Shown one piece after another: positions 22,182-34,459 of a stretch of 64,000 nt of DNA. The position numbers were made by a program, and so were the translations under genes. This DNA is from Beverwykella pulmonaria (lineage: Eukaryota > Ascomycota > Dothideomycetes > Pleosporales > Melanommataceae). The notes beneath the pieces were generated by a model. The model did no database searches. It was given only the letters and a program-made list of their open reading frames with translations, and was not told where the DNA came from. The stretch covers positions 2,714,193 to 2,778,192 of the forward strand of contig BCHH01000008.1 in NCBI GenBank assembly GCA_001599595.1, in the 5' to 3' direction. The number at the start of each line of letters is the position of its first letter. Within the stretch, counting starts at the first letter, position 1.

Positions 22182-22854
22182 CGTTGCGGGTGGGTCGTGG
22201 GCGTGAGGGCGTGAGGACAATGACGTCTGTTCGCGGTCAAAGGGCAGTAGGTCCGTGTGTCGCAACAGCCACTTGTCACGCAGAGGCCAGGGTGGTGGTT
22301 TGCAGATGCGCAATCTTTCCTTTTCTTATGTTGCGATAAGGTGGGAGCGGCAGGGTCGTTGATACAGCTGGCTTTCCACACAGCAGTAAAGTCGGAGGTC
22401 TCGGCGGCAAGCGTGAGGCGGAGTCGCATGATGAACTCCCCGGCGAATTAGATCAAAGACACGACGTTCAATGCTCCGAGACATCGACCAATGTGTAGCA
22501 TAAACATTCGTGCCGGGATTTAAATGTGGTTTGCGCTGTTCAATTTCTGCTATCTCTTAGATAGCAATTTCTCTTTTGCGGCTTTGCATTCTCAGGTGGC
22601 TATTCACAGACAGACAAAACCGCAAATACCTCACATTTTGGAGAACGACTCAGCCTAGAGATGAAATCGCTGCTATATAATAGCGTAGATTATAGTATAT
22701 AACATTGTGTCAAAAACCCATCTTCCTCTATTCTGCACCGAAGAGATGTCTTTGAAGCTTCTTGAACCGTCTCTGACGCAAGCCTCAGTGCTTCATGAAA
22801 CAGCCATGACGAAGTGGAAAGTAGAAGTCAAGAATCATTCATCATGGAGTCTGT
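22182..22854. other. Intergenic region upstream of the Mpv17-like gene
   Basis: Between the Mpv17-like start and the TRS65 stop. No gene; probably promoter plus the TRS65 3' UTR. Confidence 0.6.
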
Positions 22855-24753
22855 TTATGCCTCCTTCTCTCGAGCGATCACGCTAGGCAAGTCACGAACG
22901 TCCGAAGCCTCCTGTGTCACCAAATCCACTATACGAACGGCATCGACCGCGAGTACGCCAGAAGAAAGTGCCAAGAACTTGAGTTCGGCTGTATAACATG
23001 CACCAGGAGCCAAATGCCTGGAAGTCTCGTTAGAGGATGTTACTGAATGAGTTTCATTGCCAAGAGAAGCACTCACCCTATCCTCACGTCCGTCGTCAAG
23101 CAGATCAGGTCTGCTACCTCTGTCCTCGAATGCTTCTGCTTTGCATAGACGACATTCTCGTCTACTACGGCACTTGCCAAAAGAATATTTTTGTCACCAC
23201 GCTGGATCCCTCCAGCCGACGAGGTTGAAGGATGCGACTTGTGCCTGTCCATGTCTCGCTTCCGCTTCGGAATAACCAATACAGCCAACTTCCGGGTTTT
23301 GTCTGACCGATTCACGATGAACACAACCCAATGGAAGATTTCACCCACGTGAACCTGAGGCGGTCCTGTGATAGTGAGTGTGACATTGATGATCTTATTC
23401 GCTGGGTCGTCTCCTGGCCTGTCGTGAGTAGGGAGAGAATCGGGGTTCAATGGCTTGGGCGGCTGGGCAGCTGGGTTGCTAAGTCGATGAGCAGCTTTGA
23501 CCATATTGGCGCTATATTCGACGCTGAAGTCGACGCCCGTCTTCCATTCGATTGCAATATTTGGACGACATTCTTCTGAAATTAATGCTTTGCCGTTGAG
23601 GTTCATTGTTAGGACGTGTCCCTCACTTCCAAGTGAGGGTGTACCGTCTGCCGCCAAGTCTGGTATGACCTTGTACAAGTATGTGACTTGATCTCCCGGT
23701 TTATGGACTGCGGGAGTTCCAGTGTGGCCAGCTACTGTCTCAACGCGACCCCCTCGAAGGGAGAATTGAATGCTGGCGATTTCGATGTTGTAACCTGTTA
23801 CATGGGCGACTTCAATGTCCAGGGATGCTATGAGGGACATATCACTTAGGGAAGATGACGGCTTTGAATATCTCATACGCCATATCAAGGCAGGTAATGC
23901 TCGGAACAGTCGCCGCTGGCCGTTCCGGATTGGGCGAGTCATCTCTTTAGCAACAGGTGCCGTGGGCGCAATCCTACTAATACGCAATGCAGACAGCCGA
24001 GGATGAGTCCCGGATAGGGCAGGGTCGTTCTCGAATGACTGAAGGAGGTTGAGTGCGGTTGGAACTTTGCTTGGGAGATACTCATCGTCCAGAACATTTC
24101 TCTTGGCCCTTTCAGCGGGTTTTAAGGATGCCGTAGGGTGGAAATACACAGCAGGCTTGAGAAATCTTCCTCGCGGTCGACCTATTCATGGTCAGATGCA
24201 GGGCTGCATTATTGTTACTGCTGCTCTTACATATGAAGACTTCTAATTTCCAAGAAATGTAGATATGAGGACTAGCTTCGTCCTCGCACCGAACGATAAT
24301 CGGCTCATTGGAGTCTTTGATGGTTTCGGAAAATATCAGCTCCTTTGGGGGTGGACCTTTCCCCTCTGACTCCGACTGTGGTACAGTACTGAAGGCGAAT
24401 ACTTCCAGGGTGATGGCCAATCTGGCGAGATATGATTTCAGAGTGACATCCTCTATCAGGGGCGTCCGGAAGACAACGTAGACTGGCACGAGTTCATCTA
24501 TACACCTATGCATAAGTAAGAGGTTTGGCGCAGGTTTTTCTGGCCTTCATGAGCTCTTACCGAAGAGAAGAACCTGTCTCTGCGGGATAAATGGCAAAAT
24601 AGCGCTCCCTTCCTCTTCGACGCTGCCATCCCACGAGTCAAGCTCGTCCTCGATGTCGACGAAGGAATCCGCAGGCACGACGGCCTCCAGCACAGAGCTT
24701 TCCACGAATTCAGCACTTCCGCGAGGCTGGCCTTCTGTCGAGCTTGCAGCCAT
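22855..24753 (-). CDS. TRS65: TRAPP II complex subunit Trs65
   Basis: Four exons (24753-24561, 24497-24231, 24181-23077, 23017-22855) give 575 residues. Trs65 is a fungal-specific subunit of the TRAPPII complex, which activates Rab GTPases at the late Golgi. Support: N-terminal DSFVDIEDELDSWDG, LPFIPQRQVLLF, DELVPVYVVFRTPL, a C-terminal Ig-like region with TLTITGPPQVHVGEIFHW and VFIVNRSDKTRKLAVLVIPK, and the family's closing block DLICLTTDVRIG then LAPGACYTAELKFLALSSG, AVRIVDLVTQE. The intron after DVRIG is needed to join that block. The promoter is shared with PRP40, only 221 bp away. Confidence 0.88.
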
Positions 24754-24974
24754 TACCTCCCTCTCACTAGTGAATGTACAACAGGAGGCTGAAATGAGTG
24801 ATTCCAGAGATCAAGCTTCACGTGCACGGTGATTTAGCGTGCCAAGTCTAACCGGAAGAACCCCGGCGCAGGCGCCGCCTAAAGTTTTGGCAGATTGCGC
24901 TCCTTGCACCTCAACTCTCAACAGACATCCACCGCGACACAGCATCCATTGCTTCAACACCACCACGCGCAATC
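24754..24974. promoter_or_regulatory. Compact bidirectional promoter TRS65 / PRP40
   Basis: 221 bp between opposing start codons. It includes CACGTGCACGGTG near 24820 and a pyrimidine/CA-rich leader before the PRP40 ATG. Confidence 0.55.
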
Positions 24975-27509
24975 ATGAACGGCTTCCCACCCGGCGCGCC
25001 GCCTGTCGTCTGGCAGGAGGCAAAGATGGAGGATGGACGTGTCTACTACTACAACCCCGCCACGCGCGTGACCCAATGGGACAAGCCCGCCGAGATGATG
25101 TCGGATAACGAAGTATGCATTGCCTTGCCCAACTATTGAAACTACGCGACTGACTTGATAACACAGCGTGCGCTCTTGGGTACTCCTTGGAAAGAGTACA
25201 AAAACCCAGAAGGCAAGCCCTATTGGCATAACACGAGCACGAAGGAGACAACATGGAGTGTCCCTGATATCGTAAAACAGAACCTGCAAGGTATTCAGCA
25301 GGCTCAGCAGCCACCTCAGCGACCTGCTGCTGCCCCGTAAGTTCACAGAGGCCTTGAGCGGCCGGCACAGTATGCTAACTCACTTGAAGAGCTCCAACAT
25401 GGGCCGCTGGTCCTACATCGCACATGCCCGCATACAGCGACAGACACAATGAGCGCGACAATTACCAACCTCCGGAGCGCCGCGATCGCGATCGCGATCG
25501 TGAAGCAGGATATGGGGGCGATCGAAGTACCGTTGCTTTTGGGTCCTCAGTCGAGCTCCAATTCTCGAGCCCTGAGGAAGCAGAGGCTGCATTCATGAAG
25601 GTTCTAAAGCAACTAAAAGTCCAACCAGATTGGGAGTGGACCCGAGCAATGCGCGCCGGCATCAAGGACCCTAACTGGCGGGCAATCCCAGAACCCGAGA
25701 AGCGTCATGAGGCCTTCAAGAAGTACTGCGAGGAGCTTCGCGCGCAGGAAAAGAATAAGGAACAGGAGCGGCAAGCAAAGATGCGCTTAGATTTTACGGC
25801 AATGCTACGTTCACACCCGGAGATCGTGCACTATACTCGTTGGAAGACAGCACTACCCATAATCGAGGACGAGTCCATTTTCCGCGCGGCCAAGGACGAC
25901 AGCGAGCGGCGGCAATTGTTTGAGGAATACATTGTCTCACTAAAGCGAGCTCATGTGGAGAAAGAATCTGAAGACAAGAGATCTGCTCTGGAGGAATTGA
26001 CGAATGTGTTGAATGACCTTGAACTCGAGCCCTTCACACGCTGGCACACTGCTGAAGAGAGGCTTGAAGAGAACAAACAGTTCAACAGCAAGCAGTTTCA
26101 ATCTCTGAGCCGGTTGGAGGTTCTGACCTCGTTCCAGAAACACATCAAACAGCTTCAGCGAGAGCACAATGACCGAGTTCAATCAGAGCGACGCGCAAAA
26201 TACCGCGTTGAGCGCAAGAACCGAGATGCTTTCAAAGTTCTTCTCAATGAATTGAAGGGGAATGGTAGGCTGAAGGCTGGCACCAAGTGGAAGGAAATTC
26301 ACCCTATCATCGAAGATGATCCGCGCTTCCTTGCAATGCTAGGTCAAAATGGATCAACGCCTCTTGAGCTCTTCTGGGATGTACTTGAAGAAGAAGAAGG
26401 AAAGTTCCGTACGTTACGTCGCTATGCGCTCGACGTACTAGAGGTCAGTTCACCCTTTCTAGCCCCTTCAAAAAATTTCTTACTAATGGTGAAATTAGCA
26501 ACAACGCTTCGAAGTTGTGACAGCAACTACTTTCGAGGAGTTCCTAGGAGTCATGCGAACTGATCCGCGTACCACTAATATTGACGACTCGTCAATGAGC
26601 AGCATATACGCTTACGTGATTGCTAAGGTCAAGAAGCGGGAGGAGGAAGAGCGCCGCGACGTCGAACATAATGAGCGCCATGCGATGGATGACCTTCGTT
26701 CAGTGCTAAAGCATCTAGACCCGCCAGTTGCGGCCAGTGACACCTGGGAAACGACACGCCTTCGTGTCGAAAAAACTGATGAATTTCGCGCGCTAAAGTT
26801 GGAGACGCTTCGCCAGTCTGTTTTCGACAAGTACATTCGCCGACTGAAGGAGAAGGAGAGCGACCGTCGCGAGCGAAGCAGGCGTGATCCTCGCGACCGT
26901 GGGGATAGAGACAGGCGAGAACGAGATCGTGAGTATCGTAACGGCAATTCTGACTCCCACCGACGTCATCGTACGCGTACCCGCTCACCTGAACAAGACC
27001 CGTACGCCGCCGAGCGTAGACTAGCTCAGCAAGACAGAGAAGCGCGGTACCGCAACAACGAAAGCACCGGCCTGTCGCCACCCTACCGCCGTGACCGCGA
27101 GCGAGGCGAGCGCGACGAGCATAGATATGAACGGTCCCGCCAGGGCAGTGGCGATCACTACATTCGTGAGCGACGCGAGCGTGAGGTGGAACGTGAACGA
27201 TCGTATGTTAGCAGGGCAGATCCACGGGAGCGAAGTGTCAGTGAATTGGACTATGGAGGAGAGCCGCGTCCGCTTTCAGCGAGGCGTCGACGGGAGAGCA
27301 ACGAGTCCGCGTCGGCCAGGCGCGACAATAAGGTCAGTTACAAGCGGCTTAGGGGCCAATACTTGATTGAAGTTTGCTAACACTTTTGGTAGCGAGCTAA
27401 GTTTTCTCCACCCCGTGATCGTAGGTCAAAGACTCCAGCTCAGGAACCACCAAAGGAAGATCCCGGTCTCCGATCCGGCAGCGAAGAGGGCGAAATCGAA
27501 GAGGACTAG
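24975..27509 (+). CDS. PRP40: Pre-mRNA-processing protein Prp40
   Basis: Five exons (24975-25112, 25167-25336, 25390-26443, 26499-27332, 27393-27509) give 770 residues. Prp40 is a U1 snRNP component that bridges the 5' splice site and the branch-point proteins during early spliceosome assembly. Two WW domains lie at about residues 10-40 (VVWQEAKMEDGRVYYYN, TQWDKP) and 50-80 (PWKEYKNPEGKPYWHN, TTWSVP). At least four FF domains follow (FMKVLKQLKVQPDWEWTRA; FTAMLRSHPEIVHYTRW; LTNVLNDLELEPFTRW; FKVLLNELKGNGRLKAGTKW), with a fifth FF-like segment (FLGVMRTDPRT, IYAYVIAKV). The C-terminus is a long RD/RE-rich low-complexity region ending SGSEEGEIEED. Start: ATG giving MNGFPPGAPPVVWQ. Confidence 0.96.
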
Positions 27510-30111
27510 TTCAACTTCAGTTCTAGCATTCACATGGATGGGCTTGTCGCGTGTCTGGTGCTCTATAGCAGGTATGGTCCCATCCCATCCATTTAGTCTA
27601 CAACCTGCATCCGATATTCTTCCTTCAGTTCAGGTGAGAGCTCTGTCTGCTGTCTCCTTTTTTTTTTCACCCTAAAAGCAGCTTCACGAAATAGTGAGGT
27701 AATATCGATATTGGTCTTGCCTGCTTCTGTACTATAATATTTGGAATTGATTGCTTCTACCTTGCTTATCATGATACCATGTGTACGGCCTCCCTTCATG
27801 TGAGAGTGAATGGATGCCGTTTCGTTTGTGTTTGGCCAAAATCTCCGAATTTTTGGTGGCTGAGTACCAGGAGCGACAGGGAACCTAAAAAATAACAGGC
27901 AAATTAACATGTAGCACGTCATTCGGTAGGATTTATGTCCCGCATATCGATTAGCAAGACACATTTTGGAAATAGAATCCTGATGGTGGATTGCAGCTCC
28001 ATACATGTAATTACATTGTTCTTGCCTGCTTCGTCCAATGTGGTACTGAGCGTTTTACATGCATCCGATCCAATCCCCATCAGCAACACTCACGCTGAGT
28101 ACATCAAGGTGTTGGCATTTATTAATGCTCAATGCATACCTCCGCGTGCGTGAAGTCGGGCACTCACACGTATGCCGACTTTGCCCGATGTCGTCGTCAA
28201 CATCCCTGCCCAGCGTCCTCCGGCATTCCCCACGATGCATGCATGCACCGAATTGGTCGTCGTGTGCGTATACGTGCGGGTTAGTTCTTTTCCCCGTGCC
28301 CTTTCCCCCAGGGCACACACTTTGCGAGATTGGATCTGCAGCTGATCGAGTTTGCTTGGTAAGTCTGAGATTCGACGCTGGCCTGGTCTCTTTTGAGTGA
28401 TGGGCATGAGGATGAGTAAGGGAGTGCGAGTAGTTTGGGGTGGAGATGGCGAGTCGTCAACGACTATCGTGAATTTTGCAACGGGCATTGGACGTCACAC
28501 ACCAAGAGCGACGGAGGATCATGTTCGTCCGTGTGTCGTTTATCGCATTTGGAGGCACCGGGGTCTGGATGTTGGACTTAACATGTCGGCGAATTACTTG
28601 GGCTGGTTAGAGCAGACGCAATCGAGTCCGTGGCCCTGCAAAGCTCATCACGACTCGACTCAAGACTGGCCAGGGAGTAAGCTTCCGGAGTCGGAACGCC
28701 GACAGATGTCAAGATCGTGTGCGACATGTTTGACATTCCAAGGTTGGCGATAGACGCCATCCACGCTGGAATTGTTTGCTTTTCGCTCGTCGAAATTTGC
28801 CTCAGGAGGATGATGTGATGGAATGATCGCAATTGCAGGGGTCACACCATCCAGCACACTGCACGTATTGCAAGAAGCAAAAGGCTGTGAAGCAAAGGAA
28901 GGGGAAAAGGATGAAAGTTTAAGCCACACAGCGGGGAGCTGAAGTCATGTCCGAAAATTCACCGCTCGTGCTCCCCGCAAAATCGCGGTGTCCTAACCAG
29001 TGCCAGGGTGTCTCCAAGATCAGCATCTTTGCCCCACACGTTCCTTGTTCGCTCGCCCTTGAGATTTCGTTGCCGTATTCATCTATTCGTCCCTGGATTG
29101 CCTTTGCCCCGGGTCTTGAGCCGAGATAAGGAGGGCTTTTCTCCAACGCTCATCGCAGCATCATCAACCTCTTCTTCCTAGGTGCACCTCATGTGCCGTC
29201 TACGAAGCGGTCAGCGCTCTCGTCAGGTGGGCATTTGATGATTCTAGTGCGGCAACCACCGAGTGCCGCTATGCCTGCGAGGACGTGGATTGCTGGGCTC
29301 GGTATTCCTTTCGAGGACAAGTTCGCAATTTTGTTGACACCGTTGTCTCTGTGTGCCGGCTAGCAACTCGGCTGTGGGCACGCACGCTGGGGTGTTCGTT
29401 GCGGGTTGCAGAGGGTCGAGACCAATAGCGCATTGCCGATGGGGTATCCTCATCCGGAAGAGGTCCATAAATGCTCGAGCGGCTCCAGCTCCAACGACGG
29501 ATGCATCACGGCCAGGCACATGACCCGGGCTTGAGCTGGGCCAGCACTCCCATTACTGTGGAACTCGATTGCAAATGGACGTGTGCTGTCGTCAGGGCAA
29601 ACCTCATTCTCCGTTGTGCACGCGTTGCAGGGGGCTGGCGAAGCGGCAACACGCAGCACGCACACAACTCTCCGACAACCGCGGCATGTTTGACGCACTC
29701 GAGCTGAAAGGTGGCGGTGATATCCGCACGAGCGAGGGCTCTCTGACGTCTAGCGACGCATTGTGACCGTTAACGGATTTCTTGTCCCGAGCCCATCCGA
29801 GAAACACCGGCGCGTGTGTAGCCAAGCACGAAGGCGCCGATAATCCGAGCCCTTGGAGTCTGGGGCCTGGGGTACCACTAGCACGCACTAGTGATCCCCA
29901 CCGGAGACGAGGCCTGGCATGAGGGATATTCGCAGCAGAGTGAATCGCGAGCCGCGTGAAGGGGCCAGTTCCCGATTAGGCCTCACCTGGAATCCACAAT
30001 GGCGAAATACATAATCAGAGCGTCCCCCTGGTGCCCTTCGCGCGTGCCCAGCTCCAATATCTCCCTCGTTTCCTCACGCTTGGCCGATATCCCCCCGGAC
30101 GACAAACAGCC
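27510..30111. other. 2.6-kb gene-free region upstream of a transcription-factor gene
   Basis: Open frames here are short and lack conserved motifs on either strand. A run of 11 T lies near 27660. The last 600 bp become GC-rich and probably hold the promoter and long 5' leader of the Zn2Cys6 gene; out-of-frame upstream ATGs precede its start. Long upstream regions are usual for regulated transcription-factor genes. Confidence 0.5.
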
Positions 30112-33100
30112 ATGTCGGATTGCTCAGGTTCGCCGTCTGACCATCAAGAGTTGCAACAGCCGCCCAAGCGGAAAGCCGCCCAAGCCGGAATCGAGGGACA
30201 CCCCGCTGGACGCTCAGTGAAGAGGAGGGCATCCAAGGCATGCCAGTGCTGTCGAGCGCGGAAGGTGCGGTGCAATGTCACCGAGCACGGCGCGCCGTGC
30301 ACGAATTGCAGGTTGGACGAGGTCGACTGCATCGTCTCGGAGAGCAGAAGGAAAAAGTCAGTACCGTCCAGTAGCCGATGGGCCCCCTCCCGAAAAAGCT
30401 CCATCTCTCCGCGCAGCTTCGCAACAATCGTTCCAGTGTCGTCATGCGAGGTCATGCATGGGTCTTCTTCCTGAGAGGTCATTCTCGAGGTCGGCCCCTC
30501 GCTAGGCAGTTCGCCACCTTTGCGCGTTGAACCTGTCACGGCTGCGTGCTTAGCCATCACCGGCCACATTTTGGCCGCGCTTGAACCACGGCTGACTTTG
30601 CATCCTAGGAAATGGTCCAAGGACGACGACCAACACCAGCACCACAGCCATGCAGAGCCCACCATCGCCTCCTCAGCCGCCGCAAATTCTACTCGCAAGC
30701 TCGCCTCGCGCGAGGCCCTCGACGGCGTGCAGAGCCTGAACAAGCCAAGCTCAGCCTCGTCGCGACTGTCACATGAGGCAGAACCGCGGCTGGACGAGCA
30801 TGTGCCGCACTCGATTTGTAGGTTCAAGAACGAGGATGAAATTTGCGACATCACATGCGCTGACAGTCTGACAGATCAGAGCCATGGAAACCGTCTGAGC
30901 TTCACGCACAGCTTCTCCGAGCTTCACCGCCGCCTGTCGGTCAATTCGACGTCCAACAATGGCTTGCCTATTCTGCCGTTCACGGCCTTTGGCAACATGG
31001 GCTCCAAGTTCACCGTCGCAGATTTGCCACTCTTCATCAAGCCACTTCCTGCCAGGATTGGGCCCGATGAGGTCTCGTATCTGGAGAAAAAAGGCGCCCT
31101 GACGATCCCAAAGACGACCCTCCGAAATGAGATGCTACGAGCTTACGTCGAATTTGTGCATCCGTACATGCCGCTTTTGGATCTGCACGACTTCCTGACC
31201 GTGATTGACCAGCCCGACGGAAGCCTCGGGAAAGTCAGCTTGATCCTCTTCCAAGCCGTCATGTTCGCCGGCTCGGCCTTCGTTGGCATGCACCACTTGC
31301 GCACAGCCGGCTACGTGACGAGAAAGGAAGCTCGCAAAGACTTCTTTCAAAAGACCAGGGTAAGCTAAACTTGACTTTATTTTTTACTTTTTCCTCGGCC
31401 GAGCTGCCTTGTCAATTTCGGGATGACCGTCGTTGGACGGTTTGGCCAACGATTCGCATGTGAATACAGCAACCAACATAACACATGCAGAAGTTGATTT
31501 TGAGTAACATGGGCTAACCATGCTGATTAGGTTCTGTACGACTTCGACTACGAATCTGATCGCGTATCTCTGGTACAAGCTTTGTTGCTCCTAACGTACT
31601 ACTATGAGACTCCCGATGACCAGAAAGATACATGGCATTGGATGGGCGTCGCGACATCTGTGGCCCACACGATCGGTCTGCATCGCAACCCGGATAAGAC
31701 CAACATGGACTCCAAACGCACCAAGCTCTGGAAGCGCATCTGGTGGTCGACATACATGCGTGACCGCCTTATCGCTCTGGGTATGCGCCGTCCCACGCGG
31801 ATAAAGACGGAAGACTTCGACGTTCCCATGCTCACCCTCGATGATTTCGAGCTTGCCCCGTTGCCAGACTCCATCTCATGTCTACCGCCGGACTGCCGCG
31901 TAGCGAGGGACGTGGATATGCAGCGTCAGTTGGCCATCATGTGCATTGAGAAGGCGAAGCTGTGTCTCTGCATCTCTCACGTGCTGTCTAAGCAATATTG
32001 CGTGCTGAACAACAACCAAGGTCTGCTCAACGACCGCACGACGATGATGCTGCTGCCGAAAAAACTAGACCCGGAGACTAGCGAAGTCAAAACCTGCGAT
32101 GAGGAGTTGCAGAAGTGGGTCAACGAGCTGCCAGAAGAAGCAAAATACTCCGACGAACTGTCCGGCGAGAAGCCCCTGGATCTGCATCGCGCGCTGCTGC
32201 ACATGGTCTTCTTCACAACGCTTTCCGCGCTGCACCGCCCGCAAGTCCTGCCCTCAGCACAAGGCGGCGCCGTCTCCAGCCCGTCAAAGGGAGCCCTTGG
32301 ACCTGACCTCCTCGACGTCTCGCGGAGGAATGTGAGACGGGCGGCTTCAGCCATTACGTCGATAGCCCAGCGTCTCGACTCGGTTGATCTCGTCAAATAT
32401 CTTCCCACTACGGGTGTCACAGTGCTGCTTCCGGCTATCATCATCCACCTTCTCGATATCAAAGCCCCGGAGGAAGAAACACGGCGCTCTAGCTTACGCG
32501 GCTTCTGCCAGTGCATGGCTGTGATGGGCAAACTGCGTGACTTGTACGCAGCAGCAGACTACTCAACCGCATTCCTCGAAGCCGCGATTCGCAAAGCTGG
32601 GATCCATATTGCGCCCACGGTCTCGCAGACCTCTGGCTCCACGATTACCTCACCGCTCGGCAAACCTTCCCCTGTAACCACTGTCGAGGATCTTGTTGAC
32701 GCCGGCCGGCGTCTGGACAACATGGCGAACCTGTCTAGCGCCGCAGCACAATCACAACACCTGTACCGCTCAACGTTAACCCCACCTCCCGACAATGGAA
32801 CCACAAGCATGCACGCCTTAGAGAAAGACTGCAATACCGCAAACACTACCGACGAAGAAGTTGCCCGGAGACTCGAAACCTTCCTCGCGTCCACGCCCCC
32901 AGAATCAGACCACGACCAGCCTGACCACCTAACGCTGACGCTGCATTCGCACTCTGAGGAGCAAGACTCGACCAGCGCGAACCCATTTTCCCACCACTCC
33001 TCACACACCCATCATCATGCTAACAATACCAAATTCCACCACGATCTCCCATCGAATCCTTTTACGTCCAATATCAACCACCACCAAGACGACGAACTGC

Positions 33101-33312
33101 TCTTTTCCTCGTTACCTATGACACACCAGTTTGACGATGGTGACTTCGATTCTTTACTCAACCTGGATGCTGTGGGCGAGGCGTTTTCCTTTGATGAGCA
33201 TGTCGGGCTCGATGGCGCGGGGGGGCTACAGACAGAACTTAACTTGGGCATGGGGGATGTAGACTGGTTGACAGGAAGTGGGTTAATGGCTGGGGAGGAA
33301 GTCCGAGGTTGA
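30112..33312 (+). CDS. Zn2Cys6 transcription factor, FarA / cutinase TF 1-beta-like
   Basis: Proposed exons 30112-30356, 30510-31359 and 31531-33312 give 958 residues. The zinc cluster is canonical, Cys44, 47, 54, 63, 66 and 73 (CX2CX6CX8CX2CX6C), followed by CRLDEVDCIVSESRRKK, typical of FarA/FarB/CTF1-type regulators of fatty-acid and cutin use. The fungal-specific TF domain runs from about residue 340 (EFVHPYMPLLDLHDFL, DFDYESDRVSLVQALLLL, THWMGVATSVAHTIGLHRNP-like, LWKRIWWSTYMRDRLIALGM) to GFCQCMAVMGKLRDLYAAAD. The C-terminus is Ser/His-rich with an acidic end that may activate transcription. The first intron (153 bp, GTCAGT to GCAG) is inferred because it is the only strong pair restoring frame; its exact acceptor is uncertain. 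Substrate specificity is inference from resemblance. Confidence 0.85.
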
Positions 33313-34459
33313 ATCTGTGGCAGAAGAAAAAAAGTTTTGGTTCTTTGTTTTTTGGGAGGGTGGCCACACTGTTTTGCCGCGACGATATCCACGTCTGTTT
33401 TGTTCATTCCATCCATGTTTGTACTCTTCCTTTGCGTAGGAAATGAGCTTGGGGGTGCGAAGGGAAGGGATGGGAGAATGATAATCTGAGAACAGGAGGA
33501 ACGCTACCAAGCAGGCAATAATACATCGAGAGAATGCGAGAGGGATGGGCCAACCACCACTATACGACGCAATGAAACGAGAATCAGAAGCTAAAAAGTT
33601 AATTCACATGTTAATATCCACCCCGCCCTTGCCATAAAGCTCCACCGTTTCATGTTATGATCCTTCATTCACCACGAGAAACCCTATTGCCCTTTCTACC
33701 AGCATTCACGTCCCTTGAGTTTTAGGACCTACCTCACACAGAAAAAAGATGCCACCGCTGGTCTCAAGTTTGAGTTTCCAAATTATTATCATGCCTTTCT
33801 TACTAACAGTTTTCTTCTCTCATGCTATTTTCCCTCTCTTACATCAAGATTGTCGTCTACTACTCTCTTACTAGCATCTGCATTTCCTTTACTCTTCCAT
33901 CTCCATTACCGTAAAAAGAAACAAGAACAACTCGTCCAAAAATTCAAGGGTATCTGTTGAAGACGACACCTCCCACGACCAACGAAGGCTAAAACAACTC
34001 CATGTGCTACAGAATTACCCCTCCAAGGTTTTTGTCTCCAAAATTTGACACCTGTCACCACAAGCGCTAGCCGATGATTTTTTTTCAGACCCCCGCCTAT
34101 GCTTGCGTGCCACGACTGTCACAGGGCACCTGTTGATATTTTTTTGGTCCTTCCTTCGCCCCACCATGAATGATATGCAGGGAGCAAGCTAGCCCAATAA
34201 AAGGGAAAAAAGGGACGATCCCGCGGGTGTTGAAATCCGGGATTCGCTCCGCCGTCCGCAAGCCGCAACGCTTGGGGACTTCCGTGGAATAGTCTTGGTG
34301 CTTTGGGAAATGATGGTGCTTTTGGAAGTGCCATGCAAAGACGCAGGAAAGCACTGAGAGGAGGAGATGCAAAGGGGGGGAAACAAGGATGATGGACAGA
34401 GTCTGGGGAAAGGAAAATGGGTGGGGGGGAATTGGGAGATTAAAAGTATCACGCGTCAT
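33313..34459. other. Tail-to-tail intergenic region
   Basis: Between the ends of the transcription-factor gene and the ethanolamine kinase gene. Pyrimidine-rich patches, no conserved open frame. Several short frames on both strands are low complexity. Confidence 0.6.

Noticed and set aside
24954..25368. Minus-strand open frames over the start of PRP40
   Set aside because: Shadows of the WW-domain exons; no codon or domain support.
27593..28006. Minus-strand ORF downstream of PRP40
   Set aside because: Ends in a poly-A/T-derived Lys run and shows no domain; likely non-coding 3' flank.
30144..30854. Long minus-strand open frame antisense to the Zn2Cys6 gene
   Set aside because: The plus strand encodes the zinc cluster and conserved TF sequence; the antisense frame has low-complexity Ser/Arg content and no domain.
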